Of a stretch of 64,000 bases of DNA, positions 1-8,870 are shown one piece after another (the stretch's first letter is position 1; each line of letters opens with the position of its first letter). The stretch covers positions 1-64,000 of the forward strand of contig DAORKG010000001.1 in NCBI GenBank assembly GCA_035439445.1, given 5' to 3'. Source of the stretch: UBA4416 sp035439445 (lineage in GTDB: Bacteria > Bacteroidota > Bacteroidia > B-17B0 > Aurantibacillaceae). The translations under genes were made by a program, and so were the position numbers. Under the pieces are notes generated by a model that had not been told where the DNA came from, searched no databases, and saw only the letters and a list, made by a program, of their open reading frames with translations.

Positions 1-297
1 ATATTTAATAGTAATATCTTCTGGATTTCTACGACCATCAAATAGAGATAGAATTTCAATATATTTTTCCGAAACTTGATAGAATAGGAGATAATTTGAT
101 ATAACAATAACTCTCACATCACTAATATTAGTTGACTTTCCTATAAAGTTGTTTTCAGAAATGTATTTTATATTAATTTGTATTTTTTGATATAAATGCG
201 ACGAGTATGTATTTGATTGATTATGATTGTTCCAAAATTCTAAAATGTCAAATAATTCTTGTCTCGCTTTAATTGACCAAATTACTTGTTTATCCAT
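1..297 (-). CDS. RelE/ParE-family toxin, C-terminus cut by window edge
   Basis: Reading the minus strand from the ATG at 297 gives 99 codons with no stop before the window edge, starting MDKQVIWSIKARQELFDILE and containing NYLLFYQVSEKYIEILSLFDGRRNPE. The basic N-terminal helix pattern (WSIKARQEL) and the C-terminal V-x-Y-x-V/I-LxLFDGRR-P pattern are characteristic of RelE/ParE toxins of type II toxin-antitoxin modules. RelE members cleave ribosome-bound mRNA and ParE members poison gyrase; which applies here cannot be told. It overlaps the upstream antitoxin gene by 16 bases, the usual arrangement for co-translated pairs. Only a few residues at the C-terminus are likely to be missing. Confidence 0.8.
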   Translation of the reverse strand, partial: MDKQVIWSIKARQELFDILEFWNNHNQSNTYSSHLYQKIQINIKYISENNFIGKSTNISDVRVIVISNYLLFYQVSEKYIEILSLFDGRRNPEDITIKY

Positions 298-521
298 TTC
301 ATTACATCATTATGTAAATCTTCATTTAGGATATAGTTCCCCAGCTCAATATCTTTTTTTCCTTTATAGATAGAATTGGCTTGAGCTTCATTAACCATAA
401 AAACATCTTGAGATGTAGAAGAATTTAAAAGTGTATAAATGGCTTTCAAAAGTTGTTCGTCTTCTGTATCATCTATTTTAGAAATCAATAAGTATTTTAA
501 TTCTTTCGTACTCATAACCAA
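282..521 (-). CDS. Antitoxin partner of the RelE/ParE toxin
   Basis: A 79-residue acidic protein encoded directly upstream of the toxin, whose start lies inside its 3' end (16-base overlap). It begins MVMSTKELKYLLISKIDDTED; the third codon is also ATG, so the mature start may be M3. Size, position and the N-terminal pattern of a short Leu-rich helix followed by an acidic stretch fit the small antitoxins found beside RelE/ParE toxins in Bacteroidota. These bind and neutralise the toxin and usually repress the operon. The family name was not recognised from sequence; the function is inferred mainly from the operon. Confidence 0.7.
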   Translation of the reverse strand: MVMSTKELKYLLISKIDDTEDEQLLKAIYTLLNSSTSQDVFMVNEAQANSIYKGKKDIELGNYILNEDLHNDVMKWINK

Positions 522-534
522 ATTTACTAAAAAA

Positions 535-1251
535 TTATTTCAAATCAAACAAATTCTCTACACCCATATATCTGTTTACGGTAAAACCTTCCGCATAATC
601 AACATTAATCGCTCTTCCAAACAAGCTACACTTTGCTTTTACATAATCCATAAAGTTTTTCGTAGAAATGGGAGTTACTGGTTCTTTTGAGTTTGGATCA
701 AAAAACTGAGATGAATATGCCATAATTGATTCCATTTTTTTATCCATATAAGGAGTAATGTCAACCACAAAATCAGGTTCAATAAAATTATCCTGTATAT
801 AATGATATACAGCTTTTGGTCGCCATGCCGCCTGAATTGTATTATTATCTTTTGTTTCAACTTTCATTAAACCGCTATAAAAACACGCATCAGCAGTTAA
901 TTTAGCGGCACGCCCATGATCCGGGTGTCTGTCAGATATTGCATTACATAAAACAATTTCCGGTTGGTATTTTCTAATGATTTGGATGATTTGTTTCTGG
1001 TGAGCTTCATTGTTTTCAAAAAAACCATCAGCCATATCTAACTGTTCTCTTACCGAAACACCTAAAATTTTCGCTGCTTTAGTAGCTTCCTCAGTTCTTA
1101 AAACTGCATTACCGCGAGTTCCTAACTCTCCTTTTGTTAAATCTAACAATCCAACTTTTTTTCCTAAGGCAATATGTTTTAAAATAGTTCCTGATGCAGA
1201 TAATTCTACATCATCTGGATGAACACCTATGGCTAATATATCTAGTTTCAT
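535..1251 (-). CDS. bshB1: Bacillithiol biosynthesis deacetylase BshB1
   Basis: A 238-residue LmbE/PIG-L-type zinc deacetylase. The zinc-binding HPDD motif is at residues 11-14 and a second HPDH at 109-112, both in the expected places for the family. Length and the segments LTKGELGTRG and the DGFF stretch near residue 75 match BshB1, which removes the acetyl group from GlcNAc-malate to give GlcN-malate, the second step of bacillithiol synthesis in the cytosol. No bshA or bshC is present in the window, as is common since these genes are often scattered. The gene follows the large alpha-2-macroglobulin gene on the same strand, separated by a 39-bp palindrome, so independent transcription is possible. 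Confidence 0.93.
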   Translation of the reverse strand: MKLDILAIGVHPDDVELSASGTILKHIALGKKVGLLDLTKGELGTRGNAVLRTEEATKAAKILGVSVREQLDMADGFFENNEAHQKQIIQIIRKYQPEIVLCNAISDRHPDHGRAAKLTADACFYSGLMKVETKDNNTIQAAWRPKAVYHYIQDNFIEPDFVVDITPYMDKKMESIMAYSSQFFDPNSKEPVTPISTKNFMDYVKAKCSLFGRAINVDYAEGFTVNRYMGVENLFDLK

Positions 1252-1261
1252 TTTCTTTTTA

Positions 1262-1300
1262 TTTAGGCTCGAAAGGTTTTAAAAACCTTTCGAGCCTAAA
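1262..1300 (-). terminator. 39-bp palindrome between alpha-2-macroglobulin and bshB1 genes
   Basis: Nineteen-base arms (1262-1280 and 1282-1300) are perfectly complementary around one central base. The arm contains AGGCTCGAAAGGTTTT. It lies 11 bases after the stop of the minus-strand macroglobulin gene, so it may act as a terminator. However, both arms end in A/T runs of only three to four bases, and the AAACCTTT core recurs in palindromes at 26873 and 46871, which points to a dispersed repeat. Confidence 0.6.
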
Positions 1301-1311
1301 GTTATTTATTT

Positions 1312-4300
1312 TTATTGTATCTCTCCTTGTTTTTTTACAGTTACCCATTTACCGGATACATGAACGCTAACGCTGTTATCGTACATCGCTTCACAATTTA
1401 CACCAGGTAAATAATACGTCCCATTATATGATGCATTTAATAACACTTTAAATGTTTTAACAGCACCTGCTCCTAAATCAAAATAAGAGTAAACCCTATC
1501 ATCTCTTATATCTTGATAGGTTGGTACATCGCCTTTTGAGTACGTAACATTATCTAATCGCTGATTACGAATTTCCCAACCACTCGCAAAGATTTGTGAT
1601 AAGGCTAAATTACGATACATACCTCTTATGCCTGGATTTTTAATGGTCACTTCAGCCATAAAATCTGTTCCTTGTTCCAAGTTAGTAACGTCAATAGGAT
1701 TGCCATTTAAGGTTTTGTAATTCACGATTAATTCTAAATTACTAAACTTATCTGTTTCCATTCCTGCTTTTGGAATACCTTGTTTGACAATGCGTGCAAA
1801 TAAATTACCGCTACCTTTTACAGTTACTTTTATTGGTGTATTACTATTTGCATTTTTCAATTCAATCATCTTGAATTTTGTTTTAGTAAAATCAGAAACA
1901 TCAATGGTTTCATTTCCAATTTTCACATCTGCTGTTACATTTGAATTTGCTTCATTAACTTTTGCATACTTGCTAATGGCCATTAAACAATAAGCAGTAG
2001 ATTGAGTACTAAACCAATAATCATTATTACCCAATTTAGCCGCTAATGCTTTTACTTTTAAGAACGCATTGCTATTATCTTTTAGTAAAGTCATGGTTTC
2101 TAAAATCATGGCATCATCACGCTCTAAACTTCCATAGGTGTAGTAATAATCTTGGTAAGTTTTAGGAGTAGACGGAACATTATAAATCATTTTTTTAGCC
2201 ACTTCAGTTTGACCAATTAACGCATAGGCTGCTGATAAGCGCCATTTAGCTTCGTTAGATAAACTTGCTTTTTCTTTTAAACGATTCATAGCGCCTAACT
2301 CTGGAGCACCTGCTAATGCTAGTGTATATAAGCGGTATGCTTGCGTTAAATCTTCGCCATAGTACGCCGTATTTTTATTGCTAGTAAAGTTTTGTGCTTT
2401 TTGTTTTTGGTATTTTTTCCAATTATCTAACAATCCATATGGTAATGAGTAACCTTTTGTTTTTGCTTCAATTAAAAAATGTCCGGCATAATTAGTTCCC
2501 CATTCATCGGCGCTATTTAATCCTGGCCAGTAAGATAAACCACCACTTGAGGTTTGAAATCCTTTCAGTCTATTGATAGCAGCCTTTGTTGCTTTATCAA
2601 TAAATTCTTTTTGAGCATTACTTAAATCGGTGATATCATTTAAGTATAATCCTGCAAAAACTGATGAGGTTGTTTGTTCTACACAACCATGAGGGTATTG
2701 AACTAAATAGTCCAATCGTTGTGATAAATTGATAGATGGTAAAGTTGATAATTCAACATAGGCTTTATTAGTACCCGTCATGCCAATAGGAACATAGTTT
2801 ACTGATAGATTTTTATTAGCTGTTAATACGTATTCATCTGCATCTGTTACACTTGGGTTATTGGCTCTTACAGCAATTTCAATGGCTTCACTTGATGTTT
2901 CTCCAGCACCTTTAGCCACAATTTTAATTTTAGAAACGCCTAAAGCATCTTTAATTTTTAATTTAAAATTAATGACCTTATCTCCAATTGAATTGAAACT
3001 TACAGTTTGTGAATTACCATCAATAGGTTGTATTAATTTATCAGTTGTAATGGTTACAGTTGCGTTTTTTACTTTTTTCTCCATCGCAAAAACCGTTACA
3101 GGTAAATCAACTTCTTCACCCGGACCTAATACTCTTGGTAAGGTTGATAAAATCATTAATGGCTTACGAACAGGAACTGCTTTTTCGGCATTGCCATACG
3201 CGCCTTGATAACCTGCAACTACCATCACTCTTACAGAGCCAACGTATTGTGGAATGTTAATTTTATGCGTTGCTGTTTCGCCTTTCTTTAAGTGGAATGG
3301 TCCTACAAAACGAACCATAGGTTTAAAACGTAATGCACTATTTTCTGGTTTATTATTAGTTGCGTCATCACCACCGATTGATAAAATACGACTCATCGCA
3401 TTTCCAAAAGCTCCAATTACATTGTCGTATATATCCCACGTTTTTACACCAAGCGCTTCTTTAGCATAAAATGCTTTCCATGGGTCAGGAGTTTTAAAAC
3501 GAGTAATATCTAATAAACCTTCGTCAACAATTGCTAATGTGTAAGCCATCTCTTTACCATTTTCTTCACTCACTTTTACAATAGCCTGACTTTCAGGTTT
3601 CCAAACGGCATCTGTTTTTATTTTTGGTTTTAAAATCGTGTTTTCATCTTTAATCATTAATGAAGCCACACCATATAAACGAATTGGTAAATCATTGACT
3701 GTTTGAGCATGGGGTTGAATTAAATGAACAAATACATAAATGTTTGGAGTCATTTCTTTAGTTACTGAAAATTCATATTCAGTCACGCCTTCTTTCGTGT
3801 CAATCCATTTGCTTAATAAAGTACGACTTCCATTTTCGATATTAATTAAAGCTTTACCACCTTTAGGACTAGGAATTAAAATTTTAGCTTTCTCACCAAC
3901 TTTGTATTCTTCTTTATCTGTATTAACCGTTAAAACATTACTTCCTTCATTTCCTTTTGGTGATTTACCCGCCCAGCTTGGCCAGTCAATAAACACTACT
4001 TTTCCGCAAGCATGCCCACTTTCTACATCTTTCACATATACCAAGTATCTTCCCCAAGATGGACGATTGACACGTAATTTAAAATTTGCTTTTCCGTTTG
4101 AAGAAGAAATTTGTTCAGTATAAATTGGCTCGTGGTAATTACTTCCAATGTAGGATGATAAATCTTGGTTGTAATTATCCCACCACCAGCGCCAGTCTAA
4201 TTTGTAAACCTTCACTTCGATATTAGAACGAGATGTTGCTTTACCAAATTCATCAACTGTTGCAATTTGAATATTATGGTCGATATCAGTTTCTAAATAC

Positions 4301-6939
4301 TGTTCGTCATCTTTTGTTTCAGGAACTTTAACTCCCACATAATTGGTGAACGGAGAAACAGGAATAGTGAATCTATCTGTACTAAAAGAACCACCCTCTT
4401 CAAATGCTCTGATTGTAAAGTTAGCTGCTAAAAATCCCGGTGCATCTTTGGTGTCACTCAATTGTGCATTAACAGATGTTGCTCCGTTATCATCAGTTTG
4501 CCCACTAAAAATAGTTTGAGTTTCTGAATAAAAATTTTGTGCAGGATTGTCAAATGTATATCCTTTGTAGCCTTTAAATTCTGTGGTGATTTGAGATAAG
4601 GATACATCAATTTTCGCTTCTAAATTTCTTCCGGGAGCTCCGTGTAACCAATTAATATAAAGATTACTGTTTAAACTTAAATCGCTACTATAAATTTTAT
4701 CTTTCTTATAATCCAAGTTTATTTTTAAACGATTTGGCATAATCGTTTCAATACGAATGTTTTTAGTAAATACAGCGCCACCAACTTTTACTTTTGCTAA
4801 GTAAACTCCTGTAGGTGCAGCATTTTCGGTTTTTGTGGAGAAATTATAAAAACCATCAACATGTTTTGTTCGAGTTAATTTTTGAACGACTTGTCCTTGA
4901 GGGCTTATTAATTCTAAAGATGCCGGATAATTTTCAGGAAATGCTTTTGTTTTATTTTCTAAAATGAAAGATAAAAATAAACTATCTCCCGGACGCCAAA
5001 CGCCTCGCTCTCCATAAATAAAACCTTTGATGCCTTTTTGAACAACATCACCGTCTACTTCAAACGAACTTAATGATAATGAATTACCATCATCTAATTT
5101 TAAGTAAGTACGTTCTTGACCTCGTTTAGCAATTAATACAAATGGTTTTTGTTTGGTTTCTAAAATAGCAATACCATCTCCGTTAGTAGTTACTTGTTTT
5201 AATTTTTGTTGCTGATAATCAAAAGCTTCAATCACTACATTCCCCAATGGTTTTGTTGAGATTAAATCAGAAGTGAATATATTGATTTGTCCGTTATTAC
5301 CACGTTTAGCAATTAAACCAATATTGGTTGCTAGAATGTTTCTGTTAACTGATTTGTTATTATAAAAAGCACGAGAACAAGGATTATTTCTTTCCGAATA
5401 ATCATAGTAATAGTAATCATCATAATAATCATCGTATGAGTTATAATAATCCCAATCTCTTTCATCTTCATTAGATTCGTTATCAACATACACATCATCT
5501 TCTCCTTTTGAACTTGTATCACCTTGGCAATTATAAGTTGAATAATTACGGTTAAAGCTTAAACGAATATTATATAAAGCACCTGGCTCAGCTTTTATTA
5601 AAGATGATAAATCAATCGAATATTTATTCCATTTGTTACGAGTTGGATTGCCATTGTTTTGTAAAGCAATTTTCTTTTTGATAATTAATTTTCCTACACG
5701 TCTTAGTTCTTGATTACCGTCTAAACTATTCACTTGTAAAAACTGTAACATGTTGTTTTCGTAAATACGAGTAATGCGAACATCCACCGCATTTAAGTTT
5801 ACAGCTTCAAACGGAAATATTAGTCCACTAGAGTTTGGAAGTATAACACCTTTTCCAACTAAACGAACACTTGGTTTTAAATCTTCAAAAAATAAAGGGT
5901 ATGTAATAGCTTCTTTTAAATGTTTTCCTTCAGTGTTTTTTACACTGTTACTAATGTTTAATTCGCGGCTATCTACCATACGTTCATTAGTATAAACTTT
6001 AATGGAATTATTTTCTATTAAGTAAGTAAGTTTAGATTCTTTAGCAGGTAATTTTTCATTGTTATTTTCACTATAGTCATATTCAGAAACGGTTGCTGCT
6101 CCATTTGGATTTGCAAAAGAAATTAATCCTTCTAAGTTTTGATTAGGGTCAACTTTATCAGAGAACTGTAGCGTAACATATTGATCAGGTTCGTTATTGA
6201 TAACCACATTCAATAACGTAAATTCATTAGAGTTTGGAATGGTAATTTCTTGAGTGTTTTTTTCAGCCGCTCCAATTGGTTCTCCATTGTATGAAATAGT
6301 TACATTTCCTTTTCCTTTAATCACATCGTTGATGGTGAAATGATGAGTCGTTGAATTTTCATGCAACCATTTTATTTGTAATGAGTTTGAACCTTGCGTA
6401 GCTTGTGTTGTTTTTTCTACTAATAAATTATCAGCAAAATCGGCAGTTGTTAAAGTTCCTTCAATTTGTAAATTATTTTTCTCGTCGGTTTTAAATTCAT
6501 CAACAGTTATTTCCATTGCTTGTTTTAATGTTGAGAATTCAAATTCAAATTCTTTTAAGTCATCACTAACAATTAGCACGTTTCCTAAATGAAAAGTTGC
6601 TTTGTAAGTTTGATTACTAATTAGGTTTGTAGATGGTTTAAACTCAATGGTTTTTTTATCAATCCAAGTTAATTTCCCTTCGATACTCGGACTAAAATCA
6701 AATAAGTTGTTATCTACTTCTTTTCCTACTTCAATTTCAGTAGTTGTTTCTTCTTGCAAAACAATTAATACTTTACTTTCAACCGAAACATATCCGGCTG
6801 TGTAAGCAGCAATATATTCTTTGTAAGCAGGATTAATAAATCCTGAATCGTTTTTTGCCGAAGAAGATGAATAATAAGTTAATCCACAAATGGATAATGC
6901 TGTGATAAAGAACACAGCGAAGATTGATTTTATTGACAT
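1312..6939 (-). CDS. Alpha-2-macroglobulin family protein with thioester motif
   Basis: A 1875-residue exported bacterial alpha-2-macroglobulin (YfaS/MG type), a protease trap thought to act in the periplasm or at the cell surface. The N-terminus MSIKSIFAVFFITALSICGL is a signal sequence; the Cys at residue 18 sits in an imperfect lipobox, so lipidation is uncertain. The middle contains MG domains and the GERGVWRPGDSLFLSF segment typical of the family. The reactive thioester motif CVEQ is intact at Cys1419-Gln1422, within YPHGCVEQTTS, followed by the helical thioester domain (GYSLPYG, GAPELGAMNRL). Between Cys471 and Cys521 lies an insert very rich in Asp and Tyr. The pbpC gene often found beside bacterial macroglobulins is not adjacent. 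Confidence 0.93.
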   Translation of the reverse strand: MSIKSIFAVFFITALSICGLTYYSSSSAKNDSGFINPAYKEYIAAYTAGYVSVESKVLIVLQEETTTEIEVGKEVDNNLFDFSPSIEGKLTWIDKKTIEFKPSTNLISNQTYKATFHLGNVLIVSDDLKEFEFEFSTLKQAMEITVDEFKTDEKNNLQIEGTLTTADFADNLLVEKTTQATQGSNSLQIKWLHENSTTHHFTINDVIKGKGNVTISYNGEPIGAAEKNTQEITIPNSNEFTLLNVVINNEPDQYVTLQFSDKVDPNQNLEGLISFANPNGAATVSEYDYSENNNEKLPAKESKLTYLIENNSIKVYTNERMVDSRELNISNSVKNTEGKHLKEAITYPLFFEDLKPSVRLVGKGVILPNSSGLIFPFEAVNLNAVDVRITRIYENNMLQFLQVNSLDGNQELRRVGKLIIKKKIALQNNGNPTRNKWNKYSIDLSSLIKAEPGALYNIRLSFNRNYSTYNCQGDTSSKGEDDVYVDNESNEDERDWDYYNSYDDYYDDYYYYDYSERNNPCSRAFYNNKSVNRNILATNIGLIAKRGNNGQINIFTSDLISTKPLGNVVIEAFDYQQQKLKQVTTNGDGIAILETKQKPFVLIAKRGQERTYLKLDDGNSLSLSSFEVDGDVVQKGIKGFIYGERGVWRPGDSLFLSFILENKTKAFPENYPASLELISPQGQVVQKLTRTKHVDGFYNFSTKTENAAPTGVYLAKVKVGGAVFTKNIRIETIMPNRLKINLDYKKDKIYSSDLSLNSNLYINWLHGAPGRNLEAKIDVSLSQITTEFKGYKGYTFDNPAQNFYSETQTIFSGQTDDNGATSVNAQLSDTKDAPGFLAANFTIRAFEEGGSFSTDRFTIPVSPFTNYVGVKVPETKDDEQYLETDIDHNIQIATVDEFGKATSRSNIEVKVYKLDWRWWWDNYNQDLSSYIGSNYHEPIYTEQISSSNGKANFKLRVNRPSWGRYLVYVKDVESGHACGKVVFIDWPSWAGKSPKGNEGSNVLTVNTDKEEYKVGEKAKILIPSPKGGKALINIENGSRTLLSKWIDTKEGVTEYEFSVTKEMTPNIYVFVHLIQPHAQTVNDLPIRLYGVASLMIKDENTILKPKIKTDAVWKPESQAIVKVSEENGKEMAYTLAIVDEGLLDITRFKTPDPWKAFYAKEALGVKTWDIYDNVIGAFGNAMSRILSIGGDDATNNKPENSALRFKPMVRFVGPFHLKKGETATHKINIPQYVGSVRVMVVAGYQGAYGNAEKAVPVRKPLMILSTLPRVLGPGEEVDLPVTVFAMEKKVKNATVTITTDKLIQPIDGNSQTVSFNSIGDKVINFKLKIKDALGVSKIKIVAKGAGETSSEAIEIAVRANNPSVTDADEYVLTANKNLSVNYVPIGMTGTNKAYVELSTLPSINLSQRLDYLVQYPHGCVEQTTSSVFAGLYLNDITDLSNAQKEFIDKATKAAINRLKGFQTSSGGLSYWPGLNSADEWGTNYAGHFLIEAKTKGYSLPYGLLDNWKKYQKQKAQNFTSNKNTAYYGEDLTQAYRLYTLALAGAPELGAMNRLKEKASLSNEAKWRLSAAYALIGQTEVAKKMIYNVPSTPKTYQDYYYTYGSLERDDAMILETMTLLKDNSNAFLKVKALAAKLGNNDYWFSTQSTAYCLMAISKYAKVNEANSNVTADVKIGNETIDVSDFTKTKFKMIELKNANSNTPIKVTVKGSGNLFARIVKQGIPKAGMETDKFSNLELIVNYKTLNGNPIDVTNLEQGTDFMAEVTIKNPGIRGMYRNLALSQIFASGWEIRNQRLDNVTYSKGDVPTYQDIRDDRVYSYFDLGAGAVKTFKVLLNASYNGTYYLPGVNCEAMYDNSVSVHVSGKWVTVKKQGEIQ

Positions 6940-6962
6940 AGTTTTTTGAGGGAAATTTTAAA

Positions 6963-6994
6963 CAAAATTAAATAAAAAAAATGCTCAAAATCAA
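6963..6994 (-). promoter_or_regulatory. Probable promoter of the alpha-2-macroglobulin gene
   Basis: On the minus strand a TAATTTTG box (6970-6963) matches the Bacteroidota -7 consensus TAnnTTTG, with TTG (6994-6992) 21 bases upstream as a weak -33 element. It would place the transcript start about 17 bases before the ATG at 6939. Confidence 0.4.
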
Positions 6995-7108
6995 GGCTTA
7001 ACAAAGTTTATTTTCTTCAAAAAACCGGTTTTTCGAAAAATATTCTAAATCGACACAATAAATTAAATCTTATGTCGTTTTTCAGAATATAAACCCCTAA
7101 AACTGCCT

Positions 7109-7294
7109 ATGCATAAAACATCTACTCTTGTTTCTACAATTTTAAAAACCACTAAAAACAAGCAACAAAAGGTAACTTTAGTTGACGAAATGGAGCCGTC
7201 TGACTCCTTAATTCAGAATATCCTTAACTATTCTAAGTCTTTAACCATCAAAAAATCAAATTCGGTTGGTTTTATTGAGGTTGTAGCAAGTTAA
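7109..7294 (+). CDS. Small hypothetical protein, 61 residues
   Basis: A 61-codon frame starting MHKTSTLVSTILKTTKNKQQ and containing VDEMEPSDSLIQNILNYSKS. The pattern M-x-P-S-x-x-x-[IL]-x-x-I-[LM]-x-[FY]-[SA]-[KR]-[SA] recalls the small, family-less proteins found widely in Bacteroidota genomes, so it is more likely real than random. It stands alone between a divergent macroglobulin gene and the E2 gene, with codon use like its neighbours. No catalytic residue, membrane segment or signal peptide is visible. Function unknown. Confidence 0.5.
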   Translation: MHKTSTLVSTILKTTKNKQQKVTLVDEMEPSDSLIQNILNYSKSLTIKKSNSVGFIEVVAS

Positions 7295-7358
7295 TTTCGG
7301 ATAAATATCCTGTCAAAATACCAAAATGAGCTCGAGATTTAAAATCTTGTCTAATAAA

Positions 7359-7389
7359 TTTGTGTAATAGCGAGATTACCTTATTTTTG
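7359..7389 (+). promoter_or_regulatory. Promoter of the E2 acyltransferase gene
   Basis: TTTG at 7359-7362 and TATTTTTG at 7382-7389 are separated by 19 bases. This matches both elements and the spacing of the Bacteroidota consensus TTTG-N19-TAnnTTTG. The predicted transcript start is near 7396, giving a leader of about 17 bases to the ATG at 7413. Confidence 0.65.
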
Positions 7390-7412
7390 CGTCCTACATT
7401 AATTTACCGACA

Positions 7413-8756
7413 ATGGCTCAATTTGAATTAACAATGCCCAAAATGGGTGAAAGTGTTGCCGAAGCAACAATTATTAAATGGACTAAAAACGAAGGTGATT
7501 CAATTAAAATTGATGAAACTGTTTTAGAAATCGCGACTGATAAGGTTGACTCTGAAATTCCTTCTCCATTTGAAGGTAAATTAATCAAAAAATTATTTAA
7601 CGAAAATGATGTTGTTCAGGTAGGTGCTGTTATTGCTATTATCTCTTCTGATGCTGGCGCTGCGGTAGCTGAGGCTCCAAAAACAACTGCTCCGGCACAA
7701 ACAACTACAGCTGCAACAACTGCTGCTCCTGTAACTACTGCGCCTGCTGCTAATGTTGATTTTTCGGGTTCTGATAAGTTCTATTCTCCTTTAGTAAAGA
7801 GCATTGCTAAAGAAGAAGGTATTTCTTTAGCTGAATTAGATAACATTAAAGGAACAGGACAAGATGGAAGAGTAACAAAAGCTGATATTTTAGCTTATTT
7901 ACCGAACAGAAATAAACAAGCTGCGGCAACTCCGGTTGCAACAACATCAACACCAGCAGCTACATCATCTGCACCAAAATCAACTGTTGGTGTACCTGAT
8001 AACACGGTATTAGTTCAACGCCCTGCTGTTTCAGTTGGTGCTGGCGATGAAATCATAGAAATGGATCGTATGCGTAAAATCATTGCTGATAACATGGTAA
8101 TGAGTAAGCATGTGTCTCCGCATGTGACATCATTTGTTGAAGCTGATGTAACTAATATGGTTATGTGGAGAGATAAAGTGAAGAAGGATTTTGAAAAACG
8201 TGAAGGAGAGAAAATTACGTTTACTCCTTTATTTATTGAGTGTGTAGCAAAAGCTATTAAAGATTTCCCTATGATTAATGTTTCAGTTGATCAAACAGGT
8301 TCTAAAATTATTAAGCGTAAAAACATTAATATTGGTATGGCAGCAGCTTTACCAACAGGAAACTTAATCGTTCCTGTTATTAAAAATGCCGACACTAAAA
8401 ATCTTGTTGGATTAACTAAAGATGTAAACGATTTAGCTACCAGAGCTCGTGCTAATAAGTTAGCGCCAGATGAAATTCAAGGTGGTACATTTACGTTGAC
8501 TAACGTTGGTGGCTTTGGTAACGTTATGGGAACTCCAATTATCGCTCAACCTCAGGTAGCTATTTTAGCAGTTGGAACTATTAAAAAGAAGCCGGCGGTG
8601 ATTGAAACTCCACAAGGAGATATGATAGGAATCAGACATTTCATGTTCTTATCTCTATCTTATGATCACCGAGTTGTAGATGGTTCTTTGGGAGGATCTT
8701 TCTTAAGAAGAGTTGCTGACTATATGGAGCAATGGGATATGTCTAGAATTTCTTAA
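7413..8756 (+). CDS. Dihydrolipoamide acyltransferase, E2 of a 2-oxoacid dehydrogenase complex
   Basis: A 447-residue E2 subunit. The N-terminal lipoyl domain (about 1-80) carries the lipoylation site Lys44 within ATDKVDS. A flexible Ala/Thr/Pro-rich linker (81-118) leads to the peripheral subunit-binding domain at about 123-163, then a second linker and the catalytic domain, with the active-site motif DHRVVDG at 418-424. A single lipoyl domain and the VDSEIPSPFEG sequence are usual for Bacteroidota E2 proteins acting with pyruvate or branched-chain 2-oxoacid E1. The sequence alone does not settle which substrate. It is monocistronic, with a good promoter upstream and a strong terminator downstream. 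Confidence 0.93.
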   Translation: MAQFELTMPKMGESVAEATIIKWTKNEGDSIKIDETVLEIATDKVDSEIPSPFEGKLIKKLFNENDVVQVGAVIAIISSDAGAAVAEAPKTTAPAQTTTAATTAAPVTTAPAANVDFSGSDKFYSPLVKSIAKEEGISLAELDNIKGTGQDGRVTKADILAYLPNRNKQAAATPVATTSTPAATSSAPKSTVGVPDNTVLVQRPAVSVGAGDEIIEMDRMRKIIADNMVMSKHVSPHVTSFVEADVTNMVMWRDKVKKDFEKREGEKITFTPLFIECVAKAIKDFPMINVSVDQTGSKIIKRKNINIGMAAALPTGNLIVPVIKNADTKNLVGLTKDVNDLATRARANKLAPDEIQGGTFTLTNVGGFGNVMGTPIIAQPQVAILAVGTIKKKPAVIETPQGDMIGIRHFMFLSLSYDHRVVDGSLGGSFLRRVADYMEQWDMSRIS

Positions 8757-8776
8757 AAATCGACATGAAAATGTTG

Positions 8777-8806
8777 AAAAATCCCGCTATAAGCGGGATT
8801 TTTTTA
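8777..8806 (+). terminator. Rho-independent terminator after the E2 gene
   Basis: Stem ATCCCGCT (8781-8788) pairs with AGCGGGAT (8792-8799) around a three-base loop. It extends by flanking A and T runs and is followed by seven T residues. Confidence 0.9.
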
Positions 8807-8840
8807 TCGGGTAAATTGTGGTTTTTGTCTAAAATTATGC

Positions 8841-8848
8841 TACTTTTG
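8841..8848 (+). promoter_or_regulatory. Probable -7 element for the PD40/OmpA-like gene
   Basis: TACTTTTG matches TAnnTTTG 22 bases before the ATG at 8871. A TTG at 8816-8818 is the only nearby -33 candidate and its 22-base spacing is longer than usual. Confidence 0.45.
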
Positions 8849-8870
8849 CTGACTTGTTATAAAAAATCAG

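Noticed and set aside
2861..4123. Several 65-127-codon plus-strand frames inside the macroglobulin gene
   Set aside because: All lie opposite a continuous 1875-codon gene with family motifs, and are low-complexity shadows of its codon bias.
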